Program-made: the position numbers and the translations under genes
The notes under the pieces: generated by a model
The model's input: the letters and a program-made list of their open reading frames with translations, nothing else
What the model was told of the DNA's origin: nothing
Databases searched by the model: none
Part shown: positions 1 through 4,788 of the stretch, one piece after another
Position numbering within the stretch: the stretch's first letter is position 1
How the letters are laid out: each line of letters starts with the position of its first letter
Origin: DATDRS01 sp035291605
Lineage (GTDB): Bacteria > Chloroflexota > Anaerolineae > Anaerolineales > UBA6663
Direction: 5' to 3'
Length of the DNA stretch: 6,997 nt
NCBI GenBank assembly: GCA_035291605.1
Contig: DATDRS010000107.1
Coordinates: forward strand, 1 to 6,997

Positions 1-827
1 GGCACCCCGCGCTCTGCCAGATAGCGCTTCACTTCCCCAATCGTCAAGACCTTGTCATGAAACAGCGAGGCCGCCAGCGCCGCGTCGGCTTTCCCATCTG
101 TCAGCACTTCCGCAAAATGCTCCAACCGCCCCGCCCCGCCCGAGGCGATTACCGGCACCGACGCGACCTCGGCGATGGCGCGCGTGAGTTCCAGATCGTA
201 CCCGTTCTTCGTCCCGTCCGCGTCAATGCTCGTGAGCAAGATTTCGCCCGCGCCCAGCGCCACCACCCGCTGCGCCCACGCGACGGCGTCGAGGCCGGTG
301 GGAATCCGGCCGCCTGCCATATACACTTGCCAACGCGGCGTGCTGCGTATCTCGCGGTCCATATTGGGGTTTGGGTCTTGTCCCCTTCGCCCTGCTTCGG
401 GGATCTGCGAGGATTCGGGAATTTCCACGCGCTTGGCGTCAATGGCGACGACGATGCACTGGCTCCCAAAGCGCTCCGCGCCTTTGGTAATCAGTTCCGG
501 CGTCTTCACCGCCGCCGAGTTGATGCTGACCTTGTCCGCTCCGGCGAGCAGGATCGCGCGCATATCGTCCACCGAGCGGAGGCCGCCTCCGACGGTGAGC
601 GGCAGAAAGACATCGTCGGCCACGCGACGCACCATCGGCGCGACCGTGGCGCGGCCCTCTGGCGTGGCCGAAATGTCGAGGAACACCAGTTCGTCCGCCC
701 CTTCGGCGTCGTACAGGCGGGCCTGCCCCACCGGGTCGCCCGCGTCGCGCAGACCGACGAAGTGGACGCCCTTCACCACACGGCCCTCTTTCACGTCGAG
801 GCAGGGAATGATGCGCTTGGCTAACAT
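1..827 (-). CDS. hisF: Imidazole glycerol phosphate synthase cyclase subunit HisF (3' end missing)
   Basis: HisF is the (beta/alpha)8 barrel that uses ammonia from HisH to convert PRFAR into imidazole glycerol phosphate and AICAR. The reading frame starts at ATG 825-827 (MLAKRIIPCLDV) and stays open to the left edge: 275 codons are visible and only a few C-terminal residues should be missing. Visible family marks are the catalytic Asp11 in CLDVK, the phosphate-binding GGGLRS (80-85), Asp130 in AIDAKR, LLTSIDADGT (197-206) and IASGGAG (227-233). Catalytic positions 11 and 130 match Thermotoga maritima HisF numbering, but the later Asp is at 202 rather than about 176. This places an insertion of about 26 residues between 135 and 165. 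The gene begins 17 nt after the hisA stop with no Shine-Dalgarno; that gap is made of heptamer repeats. Identification is certain; the insertion is real in this frame, and the frame is unbroken across it. Confidence 0.97.
   Translation of the reverse strand, partial: MLAKRIIPCLDVKEGRVVKGVHFVGLRDAGDPVGQARLYDAEGADELVFLDISATPEGRATVAPMVRRVADDVFLPLTVGGGLRSVDDMRAILLAGADKVSINSAAVKTPELITKGAERFGSQCIVVAIDAKRVEIPESSQIPEAGRRGQDPNPNMDREIRSTPRWQVYMAGGRIPTGLDAVAWAQRVVALGAGEILLTSIDADGTKNGYDLELTRAIAEVASVPVIASGGAGRLEHFAEVLTDGKADAALAASLFHDKVLTIGEVKRYLAERGV
333..425 (-). other. In-frame insertion of about 26 residues in HisF, after catalytic Asp130
   Basis: HisF residues about 135-165 (from VEIPESS to RSTPR) have no counterpart in ordinary HisF, where AIDAKR is followed within a few residues by a short strand such as WEVYTHGG; here RWQVYMAGG resumes at 166. 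The added segment is rich in Pro, Arg, Glu, Gln and Asn and looks like a disordered hydrophilic loop. In the barrel it would sit on the catalytic (C-terminal) face, not the HisH interface. The DNA shows runs of C and G on both strands and only a hint of 7-base periodicity (CCCAAAC CCCAATA on the minus strand), so its relation to the other repeats is unproven. Confidence 0.75.
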
Positions 828-862
828 GATACAGTAACCAGTCGTCAGTCGTCAGTCGTCAG
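828..862. repeat. Heptanucleotide repeat array in the hisA-hisF junction
   Basis: Five consecutive 7-base units on the plus strand: gatacag, taaccag, then three identical tcgtcag units. The array fills the whole space between hisA and the hisF start codon. On the coding strand it supplies the last HisA codons (Leu-Thr-Thr-Asp-Asp) and the hisA TGA stop at 845-847. It leaves no purine-rich ribosome-binding site for hisF. Resembles in form, though not in sequence, the short tandemly repeated repetitive heptamers known from cyanobacteria. Confidence 0.85.
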
Positions 863-1612
863 ATGTAGAGCCTCGGCGAGATTGACGCGCCCCTCGTATA
901 ACGCCCGGCCCACAATCACGCCCGCCAATCCGGCCTTGCGCACCCGGCGCACGTCCTCGATCCCGGCCACGCCGCCCGCAGCGATGACGAGCAATCCCGT
1001 TTCACGCGCGAGTTCGGCGCTGGCAGCCACATTCACGCCTGCGCCAACCCCATCCCGCGCCACGTCGGTGAACACACACCACGTAACTCCATGCGCGCGC
1101 AAACGCTGGCCCAACTCGACCGCCGTCAGCGCCGACGCCTCGGCCCAGCCTTTGGTCCGCGCTTTGCCCTCGCGCGCGTCAATCCCCACAGCCATCCGCT
1201 CAGGCCCAAACTCGCGCAAGGCCCAATCTACCAGCCGCGGATTCTCAATCGCCGCCGTGCCGATCACCGCGCGCGTCACCCCCGCTTCCATCACGCGGCG
1301 AAGGCTGGCCTGGTCCCGTAATCCGCCGCCGAATTGGACTTTCAAGCCGGCCGCGAGAATGGAGATCAGAGATGGGAGATTGGCGCTCGCTTCATCGCCA
1401 AAGGCCCCATCGAGATTGACCACGTGCGCCCATTCCGCGCCCTCGGCCTTCCAGCGTTCGGCTACCGTGCGCGGATCATCCGCATACACCGTCTGCCGGG
1501 CCGGGTCCCCCTGCGCCAGGCGCACGACTCTGCCGCCGCGCAGGTCTATCGCAGGAAAGACCCTGAAGCGTGAGGCCTGGAGCGTGGAGCGCGCGCTTTC
1601 GTCATCCATCAC
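845..1612 (-). CDS. hisA: ProFAR isomerase HisA
   Basis: HisA, 1-(5-phosphoribosyl)-5-[(5-phosphoribosylamino)methylideneamino]imidazole-4-carboxamide isomerase, is a (beta/alpha)8 barrel that opens the ribose of ProFAR by an Amadori rearrangement to make PRFAR for HisF. Counting from GTG 1610-1612, family motifs are PAIDLRGG (20-27, catalytic Asp23), LDGAF (67-71), the phosphate site FGGGLRD (94-100), GIDAREGK with the second catalytic Asp145, FTDVARDG, and AAGGV followed by VIVGRALYEG near the C-terminus. Two start codons are adjacent, GTG 1610-1612 and ATG 1607-1609; the ATG is as likely. Both give about 14-15 residues ahead of the usual start (normal HisA begins a few residues before the PAID motif), and no other start codon lies between. 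That extension and the last five residues are written by heptamer repeats, as is an internal patch at 1355-1382. No convincing Shine-Dalgarno is close by. Confidence 0.97.
   Translation of the reverse strand: MMDDESARSTLQASRFRVFPAIDLRGGRVVRLAQGDPARQTVYADDPRTVAERWKAEGAEWAHVVNLDGAFGDEASANLPSLISILAAGLKVQFGGGLRDQASLRRVMEAGVTRAVIGTAAIENPRLVDWALREFGPERMAVGIDAREGKARTKGWAEASALTAVELGQRLRAHGVTWCVFTDVARDGVGAGVNVAASAELARETGLLVIAAGGVAGIEDVRRVRKAGLAGVIVGRALYEGRVNLAEALHLTTDD
1355..1382. repeat. Heptamer patch inside hisA
   Basis: Four contiguous 7-base units on the plus strand, gagaatg, gagatca, gagatgg and gagattg, read in frame by hisA as part of the segment NLPSLISILAAGLK. The protein there is about the usual length for the helix leading into the phosphate-binding GGG loop, so the patch replaces rather than lengthens this helix. 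Confidence 0.75.
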
Positions 1613-1639
1613 CCGCCACTCGTCACCCGTCCTTCACCC
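1563..1639. repeat. Eleven-unit heptamer array over the hisH stop and hisA start
   Basis: A continuous 77-base run that can be cut into eleven 7-base units in one register. The left half has units of the type ctgaagc, gtgaggc, ctggagc, gtggagc; the right half has ttcgtca, tccatca, cccgcca, ctcgtca, cccgtcc. The right-half type matches the hisA-hisF array (tcgtcag) and the left-half type matches the hisD-hisC array (gtgaggc). The run covers the hisH stop (1634-1636), the short gap, and the codons for the first 16 or so residues of HisA. A 10-bp perfect palindrome, agcgcgcgct, lies at 1588-1597 where the two halves meet. Confidence 0.85.
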
Positions 1640-2257
1640 CCGCTCTACAAAATTCCTGAGCAGCAACAGCCCGACGTGCTGGCTTTTTTCGGGGTGAAAT
1701 TGAATGCCATACACGCGCCCGCATCCGACGATGGAGGGATATTCGCCGCCGTATTCTGTGGTGGCAAGAGTATCTTCTGGCTGCGCCGCGCAATAGTAGC
1801 CATGATTGAAGTAGGTATATGCGCCCTGGGGCAGGCCATGAAAGAGCGGGCTATCCTTGCAGGGGTGGATTTGGTTCCAGCCAGTCTGGGGGATTTTGAG
1901 ACCGGAGATTGAGGACTGATCATGAGTGAGTGGAAAGCGCTTGACTCGCCCCGACAGGATGCCTAGGCCCTCATGCTCGCCCATCTCCTCGCCGACCTCA
2001 AACAGCACCTGCATCCCCACGCAGATGCCAAGCAGCGGCGTCCCGCGCGCGGCGACTTCTTTCACTACCTGGACTAACCCGCCTTCGCGCATCCCCTTCA
2101 TCCCATCGCCGAACGCGCCGACGCCGGGCAGCACGACTTTATCGGCGGCGAGGATCACCGCCGGGTCATCGGTGAGCCGCACGCCCGCGCCGACGTGTTC
2201 GAGGGCTTTTCGCACCGAGCGCAGGTTGCCGATGCCGTAATCAATGAGGGCGATCAT
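1634..2257 (-). CDS. hisH: Imidazole glycerol phosphate synthase glutaminase subunit HisH
   Basis: HisH is the class I glutamine amidotransferase partner of HisF: it hydrolyses glutamine and passes ammonia through the HisF barrel. The 207-residue protein starts at ATG 2255-2257 (MIALIDYGIGNLRSV), the normal HisH start and length. The frame is open further upstream, but that part is shadow of the preceding gene. Motifs: oxyanion strand PGVGAFGDGM (44-53), nucleophile Cys79 in GICVGMQ, PQTGWNQI (123-130), YFNHGYY (149-155), and the His188/Glu190 pair in FHPEKS. GICVGMQ for the commoner GICLGMQ and YFNHGYY for YFVHSYY are mild variants that keep the key residues. A few extra residues (THDQSSISG, 111-119) precede PQTGWN and coincide with a weak heptamer patch. 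The start overlaps the hydrolase stop as ATGA, with AAGGGAG four bases upstream. Confidence 0.97.
   Translation of the reverse strand: MIALIDYGIGNLRSVRKALEHVGAGVRLTDDPAVILAADKVVLPGVGAFGDGMKGMREGGLVQVVKEVAARGTPLLGICVGMQVLFEVGEEMGEHEGLGILSGRVKRFPLTHDQSSISGLKIPQTGWNQIHPCKDSPLFHGLPQGAYTYFNHGYYCAAQPEDTLATTEYGGEYPSIVGCGRVYGIQFHPEKSQHVGLLLLRNFVERG
1898..1932. repeat. Weak heptamer patch inside hisH
   Basis: Units gagaccg, gagattg, aggactg, atcatga and gtgagtg follow in one 7-base register. Only the first two or three are clearly related, but the second is an exact copy of the gagattg unit found in hisA, hisD and hisG. It encodes the LTHDQSSISGL segment, a surface loop of variable length in the family. 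Confidence 0.5.
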
Positions 2258-2958
2258 GTCGCTCCCTTTCGCAAGTTCATGAGTTCCAGCGCCACGGCAG
2301 CCGGGTTCACAAGCATGTGAAAGTGCCCTCCCGGCAACTCGCGGCACATCCAGCCGTTCCTGCGCGCCAGCGCTTCCCATCGCTCGTAAGCCGAAGTGAA
2401 TTTCAGGTAGCCGCACGGGGCATCAGGCCAACTGTCAAAGACAGGCAGAGGTTCCTCGAAGAACGCCAGGGAGCGGGGACGCAATTCCGCCAGCATCCGC
2501 CGCCGTAACCCGCCGTCCGGGATCACCTCGGCGAGGTCGGCGTCACTCCAGGCGGGGAAACGTTCGCCGGAAGCCAGCGCCAGACGAAATTCCTCCGCTA
2601 TTTCAGTCGACTCTTCGGCCATGAGGGCGAGCCGGCTCGCGCCCGCCTCGGGTATCACCGCGTCCACGAAAAGATAAGCCGTGACAGGACGGCCGCTCAT
2701 TTGCCGGATAGCGGGCAGCAACGGTCCGGCGCCGCTATGACCGACGAGCACCAAAGTCTGCTCCGCAGGAACTGCTGCCACCGCTCGTGCAACGCTGGCA
2801 GCGTGCTGTTTCCAATAAGGCTCTTTGGCGTCCTCGGCGTCGTGGAGCAAGGGCACAATCACCTCAACGCCCACCCGTCGGAGTTCATCCGCCACCAGCG
2901 CCCAGGTGAGCGGCCCAACGAGCGGGCTGTGAATGAGGACAAAGACTTCTTTATTCAT
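2254..2958 (-). CDS. Alpha/beta-hydrolase fold protein embedded in the his operon
   Basis: A 234-residue alpha/beta-hydrolase of unknown substrate. Visible: N-terminal strand VFVLIHSPLVG (5-15) with an HSP oxyanion-type turn, the nucleophile elbow GHSGAG (73-78, Ser75), the next strand ending FVDAVIP (Asp99, a possible catalytic acid), and ELPGGHFHMLVNP with His212 as the probable catalytic base. No Asp stands in the more usual position after GYLKFTSAYE (183-192), so the acid is uncertain. No signal peptide or membrane segment, so cytoplasmic. Start ATG 2956-2958 shares its A with the hisB stop, with AGGAAGG five bases upstream; a GTG one codon earlier is the alternative. Its stop overlaps the hisH start by four bases. 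This fusion of translation on both sides implies co-expression with the pathway. Esterases and related hydrolases share this fold; it is not a recognised histidinol-phosphatase, and I assign no pathway role. Confidence 0.88.
   Translation of the reverse strand: MNKEVFVLIHSPLVGPLTWALVADELRRVGVEVIVPLLHDAEDAKEPYWKQHAASVARAVAAVPAEQTLVLVGHSGAGPLLPAIRQMSGRPVTAYLFVDAVIPEAGASRLALMAEESTEIAEEFRLALASGERFPAWSDADLAEVIPDGGLRRRMLAELRPRSLAFFEEPLPVFDSWPDAPCGYLKFTSAYERWEALARRNGWMCRELPGGHFHMLVNPAAVALELMNLRKGAT
2262..2268 (-). promoter_or_regulatory. Ribosome-binding site of hisH
   Basis: AAGGGAG on the coding strand, four bases before the ATG at 2257 and inside the hydrolase gene. It fixes the hisH start despite the longer open frame upstream. 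Confidence 0.75.
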
Positions 2959-3545
2959 CACAACCTTCCTTTCGTCGAAGGCACATTCTCCGCGCGCCTC
3001 AGGTCAACCTGCGTCGCCGCGTCCAGCGCCCGCCCCAGCGCCTTGAATACCGCCTCGGCCTGATGGTGGTCATCGCGGCCATAGAGCACGCGCATGTGGA
3101 CATTGGCTTTGGCGGTGACGGCAAAGCTCTCGACGAAGTGCGCGACGAGTGAAGTCGGGAACTGGCCGATGGCCGGAGTGTGCCATTCAGCCTCCACGAC
3201 TGCGTAGGGGCGGCCTGAGAGGTCAACGGCGGCGAACGCCAGCGTTTCATCCATCGGCACATAGGCCGAGGCGATACGCACGATGCCTTTTTTATCGCCC
3301 AACGCCTCGGCCAGCGCCTGTCCCAGCACCAGCGCGGTATCTTCAATCGTATGGTGCGGGTCAATGTGCAAGTCACCCGTGGCCTTCACCGTCAGGTCAA
3401 ACAACCCGTGCACGGCAAGGTGCGTGAGCAGGTGGTCGAGGAAGCCGATGCCCGTGGCGATGTCGTGCTGGCCCACGCCGTCGAGGTCGAGGGAGAGGGT
3501 GATATCTGTTTCGAGGGTGTGGCGATGAACAGCAGCGGTTCGCAT
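2958..3545 (-). CDS. hisB: Imidazoleglycerol-phosphate dehydratase HisB (monofunctional)
   Basis: HisB (IGPD) dehydrates imidazole glycerol phosphate to imidazole acetol phosphate using bound manganese. The 195-residue product from ATG 3543-3545 has the length of the stand-alone enzyme, with no phosphatase domain. Motifs: GIGFLDHLLTHLAVHG (32-47), IDPHHTIED (61-69), VPMDETL (96-102), AHFVESFA (135-142), DDHHQAEAVFKALGRAL (158-174) and the C-terminal STKGRL. The paired histidines (64-65, 160-161), with Glu68 and Glu164, are the metal ligands of the family. The frame can be extended to a TTG at 3597-3599, immediately next to the hisC stop, but those 18 codons are repeat sequence and normal IGPDs begin near the chosen ATG. 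No Shine-Dalgarno precedes it. The stop TGA (2958-2960) shares its last base with the hydrolase start. Confidence 0.97.
   Translation of the reverse strand: MRTAAVHRHTLETDITLSLDLDGVGQHDIATGIGFLDHLLTHLAVHGLFDLTVKATGDLHIDPHHTIEDTALVLGQALAEALGDKKGIVRIASAYVPMDETLAFAAVDLSGRPYAVVEAEWHTPAIGQFPTSLVAHFVESFAVTAKANVHMRVLYGRDDHHQAEAVFKALGRALDAATQVDLRRAENVPSTKGRL
2964..2970 (-). promoter_or_regulatory. Ribosome-binding site of the hydrolase gene
   Basis: AGGAAGG on the coding strand, five bases before the ATG at 2958, within the last codons of hisB. It supports translational coupling of the hydrolase to hisB. Confidence 0.75.
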
Positions 3546-3549
3546 AGCA

Positions 3550-3615
3550 GATGGCTGAGGGTTGATTTCTGAGGGTGATTGAAGGCTTTCAATCTGCAAT
3601 CACCCCTCAGAAATC
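3550..3615. repeat. Heptamer repeat and long inverted repeat between hisC and hisB
   Basis: The 54-base gap and the hisC stop are built of 7-base units (gctgagg, gttgatt, tctgagg, gtgattg, then the inverted forms tcaatct, gcaatca, cccctca). Because units switch orientation, the segment folds: 3564-3580 pairs with 3598-3615 over 17 base pairs with one bulged base, enclosing a 17-base loop. An alternative smaller hairpin uses the near-palindrome gattgaa/ttcaatc at 3577-3594. The hisC TGA stop (3600-3602) lies inside one arm. No U-run follows in the transcript, so it is not an intrinsic terminator. Confidence 0.8.
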
Positions 3616-4733
3616 CTTTTCAAAGCAGCGATGAGTACACTCGTATGCTCCGGCCTCCCCGCGCTGATGCGGAGGCAATCGCTCACGTAAGGCTTGTTGA
3701 AGTGGCGCACCAGGATGCCTTCGCGCTCCAACGCGGCTTGCAATTCTTTGGCCTCCCGCCCCACCACGCGGGCAAGGACGAAGTTGGCGCGGGACAAGAA
3801 CGGGCGAAGGGATGGGATTTCGGAGAGCGCTTCCGCCAGGCGATCTCGCTCGGCAGTGAGCAGGGCAACCACGTGATCGAGATATTCAAGGTCTTCCAAC
3901 GCGGCGATGGCAGCCGCCGTGGCGGCGACGTTCACGTTGTAGGGCTGCTTGATCTTCCACAGGTGCGGCATCAGGGCCAATGGGAACGCGCCGTAACCCA
4001 CGCGCAACCCGGCCAACCCGGCCCGCTTGCTGAACGTGCGGAGCACGATCAGGTTGTCGTGCTCCAGCACCCAGGGCATGCGCGAGGCATTCGCGCCGTG
4101 AAACTCGACATAGGCCTCGTCGAGGACGACGACGACGGGGAGTTTGAGCAAACGTCGCAGGTCGTCGTCGGGGAGGACGTTCCCAGTTGGGTTGTTGGGA
4201 GAGGCGAGGAAGAGGAGTTTGGGAGGTGGGATGTGAGAGGTGAGAGGCCGGAGGTCGGAGATCGGCGATTGGAATAGAACCTCGATGGCGTCAATGTCCA
4301 GTGAAAAGTCGGGGCGGCGGGGAATCTCGACGACCTGCGCGCCGTTGACGGCGGCGTCGAAGGCGAACATGCCGAAGGTCGGCGGGCAGTCGAGGATGGC
4401 GTCGCCGGGGCGCAGGAAGAGGCGCATGATCAGGTCAATGAGTTCGTCCGAGCCGCTTCCGGCGAAGAGGTTTTCCATCGGCAGGCCGGTGTACTTGGCG
4501 AGGGCCGCGCGCAAGGCGGTGTTCTCCGGGTCGGGGTAGATATGGACGTAGGGGAGATGGGCGAGCGCCGCCAGCGCCTTCGGGCTTGGACCATAGGGGT
4601 TCTCGTTTGCGTCGAGCTTGATGATGTCCTTTGGGTCACGGCCCAGACGCTTGGAAAGCACGTCAAACGGCACGATCGGTTTGTAGGCCTGCATCGTGAG
4701 GATGTCGGGACGGATGAGGAAGGTGAGGTCCAT
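3600..4733 (-). CDS. hisC: Histidinol-phosphate aminotransferase HisC
   Basis: HisC transfers an amino group from glutamate to imidazole acetol phosphate with pyridoxal phosphate (fold type I, class I/II aminotransferase). The 377-residue product starts at ATG 4731-4733 (MDLTFLIRPDILTMQAY). Motifs: KLDANENPYGPSP (39-51), AGSGSDELID (91-100), SPNNPTGN (178-185), LDEAYVEF (204-211), the PLP lysine Lys236 in TFSK, AGLRVGYG (241-248) and the substrate-carboxylate arginine Arg355 in LRISAG. A short extra segment (about 155-171, QSPISDLRPLTSHIPPP) precedes KLLFLASPNNPTG; it lengthens a loop by roughly ten residues relative to typical HisC and is encoded by heptamer repeats. The best Shine-Dalgarno, AAGGAG at 4747-4752, is 13 bases from the ATG, longer than usual. 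A later in-frame ATG at 4692-4694 lacks any such signal and would remove the conserved RPDI region. Confidence 0.97.
   Translation of the reverse strand: MDLTFLIRPDILTMQAYKPIVPFDVLSKRLGRDPKDIIKLDANENPYGPSPKALAALAHLPYVHIYPDPENTALRAALAKYTGLPMENLFAGSGSDELIDLIMRLFLRPGDAILDCPPTFGMFAFDAAVNGAQVVEIPRRPDFSLDIDAIEVLFQSPISDLRPLTSHIPPPKLLFLASPNNPTGNVLPDDDLRRLLKLPVVVVLDEAYVEFHGANASRMPWVLEHDNLIVLRTFSKRAGLAGLRVGYGAFPLALMPHLWKIKQPYNVNVAATAAAIAALEDLEYLDHVVALLTAERDRLAEALSEIPSLRPFLSRANFVLARVVGREAKELQAALEREGILVRHFNKPYVSDCLRISAGRPEHTSVLIAALKRISEG
4221..4269. repeat. Seven-unit heptamer patch inside hisC
   Basis: Seven contiguous 7-base units on the plus strand: gggaggt, gggatgt, gagaggt, gagaggc, cggaggt, cggagat, cggcgat. 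They translate in frame (minus strand) to the extra HisC loop ending in three prolines, just ahead of the conserved strand and SPNNPTG. 49 bases is not a multiple of three, so the patch boundaries need not equal the protein insertion boundaries. Confidence 0.85.
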
Positions 4734-4746
4734 GAGGGAGATGAGG

Positions 4747-4752
4747 CTCCTT
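4747..4752 (-). promoter_or_regulatory. Displaced ribosome-binding site of hisC
   Basis: AAGGAG on the coding strand, but 13 bases from the hisC ATG rather than the usual 5 to 9. It adjoins the heptamer repeats in the hisD-hisC gap. Confidence 0.5.
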
Positions 4753-4759
4753 GAAAAAA

Positions 4760-4780
4760 GTGAGGCGTGAGGTGAAGTGT
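4760..4780. repeat. Heptamer array in the hisD-hisC junction
   Basis: Three 7-base units, gtgaggc, gtgaggt and gaagtgt, in the 55-base gap between hisD and hisC. The gtgaggc unit is identical to one in the hisH-hisA array. Confidence 0.7.
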
Positions 4781-4788
4781 ATCATGGG

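Noticed and set aside
57..824. Long plus-strand open frame opposite hisF
   Set aside because: Arg/His-rich product with no family motif, lying antisense to an intact HisF frame; a by-product of high G+C codon use.
828..862. CRISPR or recombinase attachment site
   Set aside because: Units are 7 bases, adjacent and degenerate, with no spacers, no cas genes and no integrase in view.
2258..2416. Extended N-terminus for HisH
   Set aside because: The extra 53 codons overlap the hydrolase in another frame; the ATG at 2257 has a Shine-Dalgarno and the conserved MIALIDYGIGN start.
2254..2958. The hydrolase as the missing histidinol-phosphatase
   Set aside because: Known histidinol-phosphatases belong to the HAD, PHP or inositol-monophosphatase families; none of their metal-binding motifs are present, and the GHSGAG serine elbow indicates an alpha/beta-hydrolase.
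3546..3599. Extended hisB start at TTG 3597-3599
   Set aside because: The added 18 residues are heptamer/hairpin sequence, and the ATG at 3545 gives the standard 195-residue enzyme.
3564..3615. Rho-independent terminator between hisC and hisB
   Set aside because: The stem is strong but is not followed by a run of U in the transcript direction, and genes of the same pathway continue directly after it.
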